In this document: positions 17,924-26,228 of the stretch, piece after piece
How the letters are laid out: each line of letters begins with the position of its first letter
How positions within the stretch are numbered: position 1 is the first letter of the stretch
From: Symmachiella dynata
GTDB taxonomy: Bacteria; Planctomycetota; Planctomycetia; Planctomycetales; Planctomycetaceae
Assembly: GCF_007747995.1 (NCBI RefSeq)
Contig: NZ_CP036276.1
Span: forward strand, 7,616,001-7,680,000
Length of the DNA stretch: 64,000 bases
Reading direction: 5' to 3'
Made by a program: the position numbers and the translations under genes
Notes under the pieces: model-generated
The model's input: the letters and a program-made list of their open reading frames with translations, nothing else
Databases searched by the model: none
What the model was told of the DNA's origin: nothing

Positions 17924-20209
17924 ATGGATGGACAACCTGTCACAATTCAAGCGGCTGTCGCGCTGCATCAAGCAGGAGCGTGGGACCGCGCCGCTCAGGC
18001 GTACGAACAAATCCTGACTGCCGATCCGCAAAACGTTGATGCGCTGCATCTCACCGGTGTCATTGCTCATCAACGGGGAGAGTACGAAGACGCGATTCGG
18101 TGGATTCAACGCGCGCTGCAACTGCGCCCGCGGAACGCCACCTTTCACAACAATCTGGGCAATGCGTTCCAAGCCGTCGGCCGTTATGACGCTGCCGAAC
18201 AACACTTTCAAACCGCTTTGGAAATCAGCCCCCAATCTGTTGATGCCCGTTTCAACCTCGGCGCACTCCGTCAGGAACAAGGCCAGTGGAATGCCGCCCT
18301 GGCTGAATTTGCCGCAGTCGTTCGCCAACAACCCGGTATGGCCAAGGCCTATCATCGGCTCGGTATGATCTTCAAACGTCAGGGGCAACTCGCCGAAGCT
18401 GAGCGATGCCTCAGCGAAGCATTGGTGCACGACCCCGACTTCGATGAAGCCGCTTTGCTACTCGCCAAAACGCATTGCGCGGCAGGCCGTACAGATGAAG
18501 CGCTCGAACAGTTTGAGCGGTTGTGTGCAAAATCCCCCCAACAAATTGACGCCCATTTTGAATTGGCTGCGACGCTACTGGATTGCGGGCGATACGATGA
18601 AGCGATTGTGCAACTGAGCAATGTGATCCAGCGCGCGCCGGAGCATGCTCGCGCTCATCATCACTTAGGGGTCGCCCATCTGCGGCGCCTGCATTTGACC
18701 GAGGCCGAGGTATGCTTTCGAGAAGCAGTCCGCTTGCGCCCCGATTTTGCGATGGCACACAACAGTCTGGGCAGCCTGTTGCGCGAACGGGGCGAATTGT
18801 CAGCAGCGGCTGACTGTTTTTCAGAATCGTTCCGCCTACTCCCACAAGCTGCCGAGCCCCGCGCCAACTTGGCAGGCATACTCCAATTACAAGGCCGACC
18901 CACCGAGGCAATCGCCGCCTATCGCAGCGCACTCCAAATCGACGACAGCTCCGCGCGGATTCATAGCAATCTGTTGATGACTCTTCACTACGATCCTGAA
19001 CTGTCCGCCGAAGAGATTTTTGAGGAGCATCAACGTTGGTCCCGACGACACGTGGTTCCGACAGCGGCAGCTCCGCGACTGAAGAACAATCCTCTGCAGT
19101 CACGTCCGCTACGAATCGGATATCTCTCCGCTGATTTTCGCGCACATTCCGTCGCCTCTTTCATCGAACCCTTGTTGAAGGCCCACGACCGCCGCGCAGT
19201 CCACGTGAGCTGTTACTCCGACGTGACGGCTCCCGACGATGTGACCGTCCGGTTGAAAACCCATGCCGATACTTGGCGAGATGTGCAAGGAAAAACCGAC
19301 CAGGAAGTTCTCAAGATGATCATCGACGATGAAATCGACATCCTCGTCGACCTGGCGGGGCACACCGGTGGTAATCGGCTGCAAGTCCTCGCGCAGCGGG
19401 CCGCCCCGGTGCAAATCACGCATCTGGGTTATGGCGGTACAACGGGGATCCCTGCGATCGACTATCGCCTGACTGACGTCGTCGCCGATCCGCCCGGTGA
19501 GTCGCGACGGCATGTCGAGGAGTTGGCCTATCTTCGCAGCGGAATCTTTTGTTATGCCCCCCCACTGAATGCCCCGCCGGTGGCGCCCGCGCCCTGTCTC
19601 GAAAACGGTTACGTCACGTTCGGCTCATTTAACAATCTCGCCAAGATCAACAGCAGCGTGGTGAAACTGTGGGCGGCCATTCTTCACGACATGCCGACCA
19701 GCCGGCTGTTCATGAAAAGCCATTCATTCCTCGATGCCGCTACCCGTGAGGACTTTCTCCGGATGTTCTCACAACACGGCATCAATCCCGCGCGGCTCGA
19801 CCTATTGGGACAGGTTGCAACATTGCGAGAACATTTGGAACTGTACGGCCGCATCGATATTGCGTTGGACTCATTCCCTTATACCGGCGCCACCACGACC
19901 TGCGAGTCGCTGTGGATGGGCGTTCCCGTGGTGACATTGCGCGGACATCAATACGTCGGCCGATTGTCCGCCAGTCTACTGACGCAAATCGGTTGCCCGG
20001 AATTGATCGCAGAGACACCACAGGCCTATCAAGAGATCGCCTGCACGTTGACGGAGAATTTGCCGCGATTAGGGAATGTTCGCACGCAATTGCGAGAACA
20101 AATGGCACAATCACCGGTCTGTGATGCAGCGAACGCAGCCCGGGAGATGGAGACGTTGTATCGCGACATGTGGCAACGTTGGTGTCGGGGCAATCGTAAG
20201 GCAGGTTAG
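17924..20209 (+). CDS. TPR + GT41/SPINDLY-like protein 4
   Basis: This 761-residue protein has about ten TPR units (residues 5-360) and a catalytic half from residue about 394. The first catalytic motif is LRIGYLSADFRAHSVAS, with Ala and Ser where sisters have Pro. Later motifs are IDILVDLAGHTGGNRL, GYGGTTGIPAIDYRLTD, TFGSFNNLAKIN and YTGATTTCESLWMGVPVVTL. The start is preceded by TAGGAGAG at a good distance, 26 bp after the previous stop, so it stays in the same operon. The likely role is transfer of a nucleotide-activated sugar to Ser/Thr of a protein, flagellin being the positional candidate. Confidence 0.85.
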   Translation: MDGQPVTIQAAVALHQAGAWDRAAQAYEQILTADPQNVDALHLTGVIAHQRGEYEDAIRWIQRALQLRPRNATFHNNLGNAFQAVGRYDAAEQHFQTALEISPQSVDARFNLGALRQEQGQWNAALAEFAAVVRQQPGMAKAYHRLGMIFKRQGQLAEAERCLSEALVHDPDFDEAALLLAKTHCAAGRTDEALEQFERLCAKSPQQIDAHFELAATLLDCGRYDEAIVQLSNVIQRAPEHARAHHHLGVAHLRRLHLTEAEVCFREAVRLRPDFAMAHNSLGSLLRERGELSAAADCFSESFRLLPQAAEPRANLAGILQLQGRPTEAIAAYRSALQIDDSSARIHSNLLMTLHYDPELSAEEIFEEHQRWSRRHVVPTAAAPRLKNNPLQSRPLRIGYLSADFRAHSVASFIEPLLKAHDRRAVHVSCYSDVTAPDDVTVRLKTHADTWRDVQGKTDQEVLKMIIDDEIDILVDLAGHTGGNRLQVLAQRAAPVQITHLGYGGTTGIPAIDYRLTDVVADPPGESRRHVEELAYLRSGIFCYAPPLNAPPVAPAPCLENGYVTFGSFNNLAKINSSVVKLWAAILHDMPTSRLFMKSHSFLDAATREDFLRMFSQHGINPARLDLLGQVATLREHLELYGRIDIALDSFPYTGATTTCESLWMGVPVVTLRGHQYVGRLSASLLTQIGCPELIAETPQAYQEIACTLTENLPRLGNVRTQLREQMAQSPVCDAANAAREMETLYRDMWQRWCRGNRKAG

Positions 20210-20268
20210 AGAGTTCTTGAAGCCGAGAGAGCAAACAGGCATCGGAAAAGCGGACCGGAGAATTCGGT

Positions 20269-22287
20269 ATGGCGTTGAACTACAAACTACATGCTCCTGC
20301 AGCAAACGCGGCTGCTGATTTGTCGGGACACTTTCTGCGCGGCAATGAATCGTTGGCCGCCGGTGACTATCGACAAGCGGCGGAGTGTTACCATCAAGTA
20401 CTGGCGGTATCGCCCGATTTGGCCGAGGCGCACAACAATTTGGGTGTCGCCCTCAAACGACTGCAGCAATTCGATGACGCCGGTATTGCGTTTCAGCGCG
20501 CCGTCGCCGCGCGCCCCGATTTTGTGGATGCCTACGTCAATCTCGGCGACACATTGCGGCAGTTAGATCGCCTGGAAGAGGCCCGTATCTGCCTACAAGC
20601 GGCCCTCGATATCGATCCCACCTGCCCGGCCGCTTACAACAATCTGGGCATCGTGCATCGGCGATTAGGAGACAACGAAGCGGCGATCCAGTTTTTTCAA
20701 CGGGCACTCCATCTGCAACCCAATCACGCCAGCGCAGCCGACAACTTAGGGAACGTGCTAGCGCAAACAAACCGCCTGGAGGAAGCTGAAGCCCAATTCG
20801 CTCAAGCGGCCTGCAGCGACGCGCAGTCACTCAGTGCGCACAATCACATGGGACTATTGCGGCAACGACAAGGACGTTTGCGCGAAGCGGAACAGGAATT
20901 TCAAACGGCGATTCAGCTCGATGCAAGCTATGCGACGGCGCACCTCAATTTGGGCGTGCTCTATCTCTATGAAGGCCGAGTACAGGAGGCACAGCATTGT
21001 TTTCGGAAAACGCTGCAACTCCAACCGCAATTCATCAAAGCGCATAGCAATCTGCTGATTTCGCTCGGATACGATCCCGGCGTCGACCTGGATGAGTTAT
21101 TTGCTGAACATCTCCGTTGGCAACAGCAACATGCCGCCGATGTTCCTCACATCACAACGCATGCGAATTCGCCTCAGCCGCGACGGCGTTTGCGCATTGG
21201 GTATATTTCAATCGATTTTCGCCGTCATCCGGTGGCGTCGTTCATTGAACCGATTTTGAAATTGCGTAACCCTTCTGAGGTCGAGGTCGTTTGCTATAGC
21301 GATGTCCCTGCGCCTGATGCGGTAACTGAACGTTTAGAAACGTTGGCGGATGAGTGGCACAACGTCGCCGGCATAGCGGATACGGAACTCGTTGAGCGGA
21401 TTCAACAAGACGGCATCGACGTGCTCGTCGATTTGGCGGGGCATACCGCTGGAAATCGACTGATGGTCTTCGCCCAAAAACCGGCGCCGGTACAGTTTTC
21501 GATGCTGGGATACGGCAACACGACCGGGTTAACCACAATCGATTGCCGCATCACCGATGCCATCTGCGACCCGCCGGAGGAACCCTGCCGACACACCGAA
21601 ACGCTGGTCCGCATTCCCTCGGGAAGCTTTACCTTTGCCCCGCCACAAACCGCACCCGATGTGCAGCCGCCGCCGGCGCTGAAGAACCGATATGTCACAT
21701 TTGGTTCGTTCAACAACCTCGCGAAAATCGGGCCGGATGTGATCGCCGTTTGGGCTGAAATTCTGGCGGCGATTCCCAACAGTCGCCTACGCTTAAAAAA
21801 CGGGGCGCTGGGGGACGAGAAGGTGCGCCAGCGATATCAGGAACTGTTCCGGCAACATCACATCCCGGCAGAGCGGATTCTCTTTCAAGGATTCGTCGAA
21901 TCAGCAGAGGAACATCTAGCGGCGTATCACGATGTCGATGTCGCGCTCGACCCCTTCCCCTACACCGGTGCAACGACCACTTGCGAAGCTCTTTGGATGG
22001 GCGTGCCGGTGGTCACTCTGCGCGGCACGAATTACGTCGGCCGCATGTCCGCCGGCATTTTGAACCAAACCGGCTACGGATACTTAACCGCTGCGTCGAA
22101 ACCACAATACGTTTCGACAGCCATCGGGATTGCCAGCGACGTCGCCCAGCTCAGCGAAATCCGCAACGATTTACGTCAGCAACTGCAATCCTCGTCGCTC
22201 TGCCAACCGGAATCGATCGTCGCAGAAATCGAAGCCGCATACCGCACCGCTTGGCAACACTGGTGCCAAACACAAGTAGACGCCTAA
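20269..22287 (+). CDS. TPR + GT41/SPINDLY-like protein 5 (shortest)
   Basis: This 672-residue protein is the last and shortest of the five, with about seven TPR units (residues 20-280) and a catalytic half from residue about 304: LRIGYISIDFRRHPVAS, IDVLVDLAGHTAGNRL, GYGNTTGLTTIDCRITD, TFGSFNNLAKIG and YTGATTTCEALWMGVPVVTL. Sequence CRITD replaces the YR(I/L)TD of its sisters. It starts 59 bp after gene 4 with CGGAGAA before the ATG. No clear terminator follows in the 110 bp before the convergent neighbour. Same inferred role as the others. Confidence 0.85.
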   Translation: MALNYKLHAPAANAAADLSGHFLRGNESLAAGDYRQAAECYHQVLAVSPDLAEAHNNLGVALKRLQQFDDAGIAFQRAVAARPDFVDAYVNLGDTLRQLDRLEEARICLQAALDIDPTCPAAYNNLGIVHRRLGDNEAAIQFFQRALHLQPNHASAADNLGNVLAQTNRLEEAEAQFAQAACSDAQSLSAHNHMGLLRQRQGRLREAEQEFQTAIQLDASYATAHLNLGVLYLYEGRVQEAQHCFRKTLQLQPQFIKAHSNLLISLGYDPGVDLDELFAEHLRWQQQHAADVPHITTHANSPQPRRRLRIGYISIDFRRHPVASFIEPILKLRNPSEVEVVCYSDVPAPDAVTERLETLADEWHNVAGIADTELVERIQQDGIDVLVDLAGHTAGNRLMVFAQKPAPVQFSMLGYGNTTGLTTIDCRITDAICDPPEEPCRHTETLVRIPSGSFTFAPPQTAPDVQPPPALKNRYVTFGSFNNLAKIGPDVIAVWAEILAAIPNSRLRLKNGALGDEKVRQRYQELFRQHHIPAERILFQGFVESAEEHLAAYHDVDVALDPFPYTGATTTCEALWMGVPVVTLRGTNYVGRMSAGILNQTGYGYLTAASKPQYVSTAIGIASDVAQLSEIRNDLRQQLQSSSLCQPESIVAEIEAAYRTAWQHWCQTQVDA

Positions 22288-22364
22288 GACATGCCGTGCA
22301 CGGCGGCCTCGTCCTCATACGAAAGTGCTAAGAGGAGCAACTGCCCCCTCTTTCACCTCTGTGC

Positions 22365-22383
22365 CCTCCGTGCCTCCGTGGTG
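22365..22383 (+). repeat. Short dispersed repeat, copy 1
   Basis: CCTCCGTGCCTCCGTGGTG, identical to 23701-23719. The two copies are direct repeats that bracket the D-threonine-aldolase-like gene, 1.3 kb apart. Within each copy CCTCCGTG is itself repeated. Confidence 0.8.
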
Positions 22384-22397
22384 CCCCCCCTGCCCCA

Positions 22398-23513
22398 TCA
22401 AATCGTCAACTGACGGTCGCGGGCAACGATGTCCCAGTGGTCGACCACTTTGCCGCCTGAGACGACCACAATTTCCTTGTGCATGGCTGATGTGGGGCAG
22501 ATGTGGGTGGGAATGGCCAGCAATTCGTCGCCCGGTTGAAAATCACCGGCGCGATCGGTTTCGAGCACGAGGTGTTCTTCGTTTTGCAGCACTGCCACGG
22601 CATCGGGCAACTCGGGAAAAGTACATCGCTTGCCGGCCGGGGGGTCGGAGGCGACCGCCTTATAACCCAAATCGAGAGTGATACGATTCTCCGTGGGGCG
22701 ACTGATGACGCGGGTTAGCACGCCCGTCGCAGGAGGGAACTTGAGATCAGGAAAGGCAGCGGAGTAGCCCGCATCGTTGTAGACACAGGTCCCGGGACTC
22801 AGTTCAATCGTCGGATCGTCTTTGGTAGCATAAACCGGAAACGAACCGGTGCCGCCGGCGACAATGCGCGGAACGGGCAATCCGGCAGCGACCAATTTGT
22901 CGCGTAGCTCGATCACCTTGGCCCACTCAACATCAATAGCGGCTTTCCGCTCTTCGTGCGACTGTTGGTGTTGATGCCCATCGTAGACATGAAATCCGCC
23001 GGGAATCAAACCCTCCGTCTCGGCAATCAACTGATACAACCGTTCCGCTCGTTCGCAGCAAGTGACGCCGGTGCGGTGCTGTCCGGTATCGACGTCGAGC
23101 AAGACTTCGATGGTCGTTCCCGCTTCGGTCATCGCATGGCCGAGAGCGGCAATGGGAATTTCGTGATCGGCAGTGACGGAGAAAGTGACATCGGGATACT
23201 TCTGTCGAAACGCCACCGCTCGGGCGATGTTGGGACCGACAAGGTTGTACGCCAAACAGATATCACGGCACCCAGCCTCAGCGACCATCTCAGCTTCGGC
23301 AAACGTGGCGCATTTTTGTTTCGTGATGCCTTGTTCAGCCTGCAACCGGACGACCTCAGCTGTCTTGTGCGTCTTACAATGCGGCCGCAAACGCGAGGCA
23401 TCGCCGGCGATTTCGATGATATGGCGAATGTTGTCATCCAGCAATTCGCGAAAGACGACCAGCGCGGGTGTAATAATGCCGCTCGTGTCGTCGATCTGGT
23501 ATTTGGCATCCAT
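22398..23513 (-). CDS. D-threonine aldolase/D-serine dehydratase-like PLP enzyme
   Basis: This 371-residue enzyme belongs to the D-threonine aldolase / D-serine dehydratase group of fold-type III (alanine-racemase-like) PLP enzymes. The N-terminal TPALVVFRELLDDNI and RPHCKTHKTAEV segments carry the PLP-binding lysine, ATFAEAEMVAEAG and EVLLDVDTGQHRTG are barrel strands, and the C-terminal HICPTSAMHKEIVVV contains the His/Cys pair used for the metal cofactor in this family. The frame extends upstream to 23591, but the conserved part begins at the ATG 23513. The reaction is probably D-threonine cleavage to glycine and acetaldehyde or D-serine dehydration; I cannot tell which. It converges on the glycosyltransferase operon and is flanked by two identical 19-bp direct repeats. 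Confidence 0.8.
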   Translation of the reverse strand: MDAKYQIDDTSGIITPALVVFRELLDDNIRHIIEIAGDASRLRPHCKTHKTAEVVRLQAEQGITKQKCATFAEAEMVAEAGCRDICLAYNLVGPNIARAVAFRQKYPDVTFSVTADHEIPIAALGHAMTEAGTTIEVLLDVDTGQHRTGVTCCERAERLYQLIAETEGLIPGGFHVYDGHQHQQSHEERKAAIDVEWAKVIELRDKLVAAGLPVPRIVAGGTGSFPVYATKDDPTIELSPGTCVYNDAGYSAAFPDLKFPPATGVLTRVISRPTENRITLDLGYKAVASDPPAGKRCTFPELPDAVAVLQNEEHLVLETDRAGDFQPGDELLAIPTHICPTSAMHKEIVVVSGGKVVDHWDIVARDRQLTI

Positions 23514-23700
23514 GGGAGTGGCTCGTTCATTTGGCGTGAGATTCGGGTACCCTGTTACGCCAAGATAATGGGCGAGCAGCAGGTTTGCCACAGAAGTGAC
23601 CGGCTTTTGGCTCTAGACTGTAGTCCGTTGGAAAAGCTTCGGCACCGAGTCCCGAAAGCCCAAGGTCCAAAACCTCCAAACTTTGCCCATCCCCCCGTGT

Positions 23701-23719
23701 CCTCCGTGCCTCCGTGGTG
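23701..23719 (+). repeat. Short dispersed repeat, copy 2
   Basis: Identical 19-mer to 22365-22383, in the same orientation, about 190 bp upstream of the D-threonine-aldolase-like start codon and before rpmA. Confidence 0.8.
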
Positions 23720-23885
23720 AAAAAAGGCACGAAAGATGCCTCAGTCACCGACACAACGGCAAAAACAGCGTGGCGCAGGCTTTTCGCGGGGCTCGATTCC
23801 TGTTATTCTGCCTGTTTCCTGACCAAAACCATTAGGTCGCCTCGCGACCGGTACGTACGATCGAAAATAGCGGAGAAGTGTAGTC

Positions 23886-24140
23886 ATGGCACATAAGAAG
23901 GGCCAAGGGTCCAGTCGGAACGGTCGCGATTCGAATGCGCAGCGGCGCGGCGTCAAAAAATATGGCGGCGAAAGCGTTTCGCCCGGCAATATTTTGATTC
24001 GTCAGTGCGGCACCAAATGGCATCCGGGTCGCAATGTCGGCATGGGAAAAGATTACACAATCTTTGCCCTGGTCGAAGGGACTGTTGTCTTCGACCAAAA
24101 GGGTCGTCGCATCAACGTCGAAATGGCCGAAGCCAACTAA
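23886..24140 (+). CDS. rpmA: 50S ribosomal protein L27
   Basis: This 84-residue protein is bacterial L27: it starts [20 protein letters not shown], where the N-terminal tail reaches the peptidyl-transferase centre, and continues with [22 protein letters not shown] and [15 protein letters not shown]. Length and motifs are complete. Ribosomal genes rplU (L21) and obg usually neighbour rpmA, but neither is here, so the gene is transcribed alone. GGAGAAG precedes the ATG and a terminator follows at 24210. Confidence 0.97.
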   Translation: MAHKKGQGSSRNGRDSNAQRRGVKKYGGESVSPGNILIRQCGTKWHPGRNVGMGKDYTIFALVEGTVVFDQKGRRINVEMAEAN

Positions 24141-24162
24141 TAATCGCGACCCGGGAGGGCGA

Positions 24163-24177
24163 GGCTCCTGCCGAGCC
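24163..24177. repeat. Small palindrome downstream of rpmA
   Basis: GGCTC (24163-24167) and GAGCC (24173-24177) form a short stem within the GC-rich run GGAGGGCGAGGCTCCTGCCG, probably a dispersed intergenic element. Confidence 0.5.
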
Positions 24178-24209
24178 GCGCGCGACCAAACTGCGAAAAA
24201 AAACAACTC

Positions 24210-24246
24210 ACAACGGCGGCCCAATATTTCGGTCCGCCGTTGTTTT
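24210..24246 (+). terminator. Rho-independent terminator of rpmA
   Basis: ACAACGGCGG (24210-24219) pairs with CCGCCGTTGT (24234-24243), then a T-run to 24246. It lies 70 bp after the rpmA stop. Confidence 0.88.
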
Positions 24247-24285
24247 ATGCGCGAGCGCCAACTCAAAGAAAACAATCCAGGGTGC

Positions 24286-24308
24286 CACTGGCGGCTTGCC
24301 CGCCAGTG
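24286..24308. repeat. Palindromic repeat, 9-bp stem
   Basis: CACTGGCGG (24286-24294) and CCGCCAGTG (24300-24308) with a 5-nt loop. No T-run follows. It is a second palindrome family within 150 bp, typical of planctomycete intergenic repeats. Confidence 0.65.
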
Positions 24309-24384
24309 CTTACAGCTAAGCAAGACTGTGCCCCAAAAGATTGAGCTTTGAGTGTGCGCTAGTCACCCAGTACGGGTAGGGCTG

Positions 24385-24885
24385 ATGACTGAATTTGTCC
24401 ACCAACGCTACAAGCCGCTCAGCCCGCTCGATCAACCTCGCGAACTGATCGTCGCTTGTCCGCCACTCCGGAGCAACGTGAACCTCTCCCGCATCATCCG
24501 CGCCGCCGGCTGTTGCGGGGTGACGCGCGTGCTCTGCACGGGCACCGCCAAGGTGATCCGCAAAATCGCCCGCGACGGCGCCGATGCCGTCGAAGTCGAA
24601 GTCCACCGCACACTCGAACCGCAACTCGAAAAACTCCGCGGCGAAGGCTACGCACTGGTCGGCCTCGAACAAACCAGTGGCTCACAATCCCTGTTCGACT
24701 ACCCCTTCGCCCGCAAGACAGTCCTCGTCCTGGGCAACGAACGGACCGGCATCACCGAAGAGATCCTCGCACTCCTCGACGCCACCGTCGAGATCCCCAC
24801 CTACGGCATGCCCTACAGCCACAACGTGGCGACAGCGGCAGCGATGGGGGTTTATGAGTACTGCCGTCGGTATCCGCGCGGGTGA
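24385..24885 (+). CDS. TrmH/SpoU-family RNA 2'-O-methyltransferase
   Basis: This protein of about 166 residues is a SPOUT-superfamily methyltransferase of the TrmH (SpoU) group, which methylates the 2'-OH of tRNA or rRNA nucleotides. All three SPOUT motifs are visible: NVNLSRIIRAAGCCG, VLVLGNERTGI and the knot segment YSHNVATAAAMGVYEYCRR. The N-terminal RNA-binding extension seen in RlmB is missing, so it resembles compact TrmL/TrmH-like enzymes. The open frame begins at 24352; the ATG at 24385 fits the family length better. The exact target nucleotide cannot be told. Confidence 0.85.
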   Translation: MTEFVHQRYKPLSPLDQPRELIVACPPLRSNVNLSRIIRAAGCCGVTRVLCTGTAKVIRKIARDGADAVEVEVHRTLEPQLEKLRGEGYALVGLEQTSGSQSLFDYPFARKTVLVLGNERTGITEEILALLDATVEIPTYGMPYSHNVATAAAMGVYEYCRRYPRG

Positions 24886-25071
24886 TGGTGGGGGGCGAAA
24901 TTTGACTGCTTGGGGATGGCCAGATCTGGGCGCCCGGGTAGTTCGGGTGCATGCAAACTATAGCAGACCCCCATGGCAAAAGCCATTCTCGGACAATGAG
25001 TTGTGGCTTGTTGTCCTTTCCTTAGATGCTAGACATGCATCAGATTCGTTGCGCATACGTGAGGACATCGG

Positions 25072-26226
25072 TTACGACTCATTTTTCGTCTTTTGCATTT
25101 TTTCAGCCAGACGGGACATTACGAGATCAACGTCCAAGTTGGGTGTACCGAGCCGGCCATAGTATCGCGAGAACCCCGCGAGCATAGATTCTGCAAATGG
25201 GCTATCAAGCGAGGCAACTCGATTGTCTAGCGAAAGTTTTTCCGTCGGAACTTGCTTCAACGCCTGGAAATCGACGACCAAATCAGGAAATCGGAACGTA
25301 CCTGCAAGGAATCTATATCGCTCACGTTGGCCCGAGCGATTATCCCCGATCAGGCTTTTCAGTTTTTTGAGCACATTATTGGATGGATCTTCTTTTTTGT
25401 GAATCGAATCGCTGTAATCTTTAAACTCTGTTTGCTCTGAAAGCAAACCGCATTTTGCAAGAAGTGTTTGGTGAGCTTTTCCTTGTTCAAAATCGCACGA
25501 CGGCGTCAAAACAATCCAGTACTCCTCCTTTTCGCTGACGGTGAGAAAAAGCAAGTCTCCAGCAAGTAATTCAGGGTTATTCGGCGGAATGACGTACATT
25601 TCCATCGGATGCACAACACTCAAGTCATTCGGGGTCGGCGCGGCTTGTCCATGATCCGTCAAGAAGCGACGGATCGACTCACGACTCAGCGTGCTCGCCA
25701 ATCGCCGAGCAAGAAGCATAGAAATATCGGTCTGCTCATTGCTCCTATTCATATCCGTCCAGTGATGGTCGACGAACTCCCACATATATATACGCAATTC
25801 TTCGTTCAGGTGACGTAATAACTGAGGCAGCTTGGTCGAGAATAACGCTTGAACCGCAACTCTTAGATCACGTGGTGAATCCCGACTCACCACTCGAACA
25901 AACGGATTACTGATATCGTCAACTTTCTGCGGATAAGCAGTAAAGAAAATGACTGGAACGAATCGTCTTTCGCGTATCTGCTCGTAAACTTGCAACCCTG
26001 GCAAGATACTCTCATCTTCCAATTCAATGGAGTCGTCTCGAAGATCGAGGACAACCAAGTCAACTCGCTGAGAATCAAGCACTGAAAATGCTTGGTCAAA
26101 TTGATCGCAAATTCTACACTCTGCTAGAGCATCAGGAAAAACGCCTTCGACGGATAAAAGCTCACTAACATCGTCACCTTGGCTGTCGTCGACAATTAGC
26201 ACGCGCCAAGTCGTATTGGGCACCAT
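25072..26226 (-). CDS. Receiver-domain protein with unassigned C-terminal domain
   Basis: This 384-residue protein begins with a response-regulator receiver domain (residues 1-130): the acidic pair in VLIVDDS (Asp13, Asp14), the phospho-acceptor Asp61 in VVLDLRDD and Thr96 in VIFFTAYP. The conserved lysine expected near residue 114 is replaced (VVSRDSP), so phosphorylation or signalling may be unusual. Residues 150-384 are not a DNA-binding helix-turn-helix that I can recognise. They include YWIVLTPSCDFEQGK and a conserved-looking VVDFQAL stretch, possibly an effector domain. It starts 2 bp after the kinase-like gene and is third in the operon after the methyltransferase. The A+T content is clearly higher than in the surroundings. 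Confidence 0.75.
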   Translation of the reverse strand: MVPNTTWRVLIVDDSQGDDVSELLSVEGVFPDALAECRICDQFDQAFSVLDSQRVDLVVLDLRDDSIELEDESILPGLQVYEQIRERRFVPVIFFTAYPQKVDDISNPFVRVVSRDSPRDLRVAVQALFSTKLPQLLRHLNEELRIYMWEFVDHHWTDMNRSNEQTDISMLLARRLASTLSRESIRRFLTDHGQAAPTPNDLSVVHPMEMYVIPPNNPELLAGDLLFLTVSEKEEYWIVLTPSCDFEQGKAHQTLLAKCGLLSEQTEFKDYSDSIHKKEDPSNNVLKKLKSLIGDNRSGQRERYRFLAGTFRFPDLVVDFQALKQVPTEKLSLDNRVASLDSPFAESMLAGFSRYYGRLGTPNLDVDLVMSRLAEKMQKTKNES

Positions 26227-26228
26227 CT

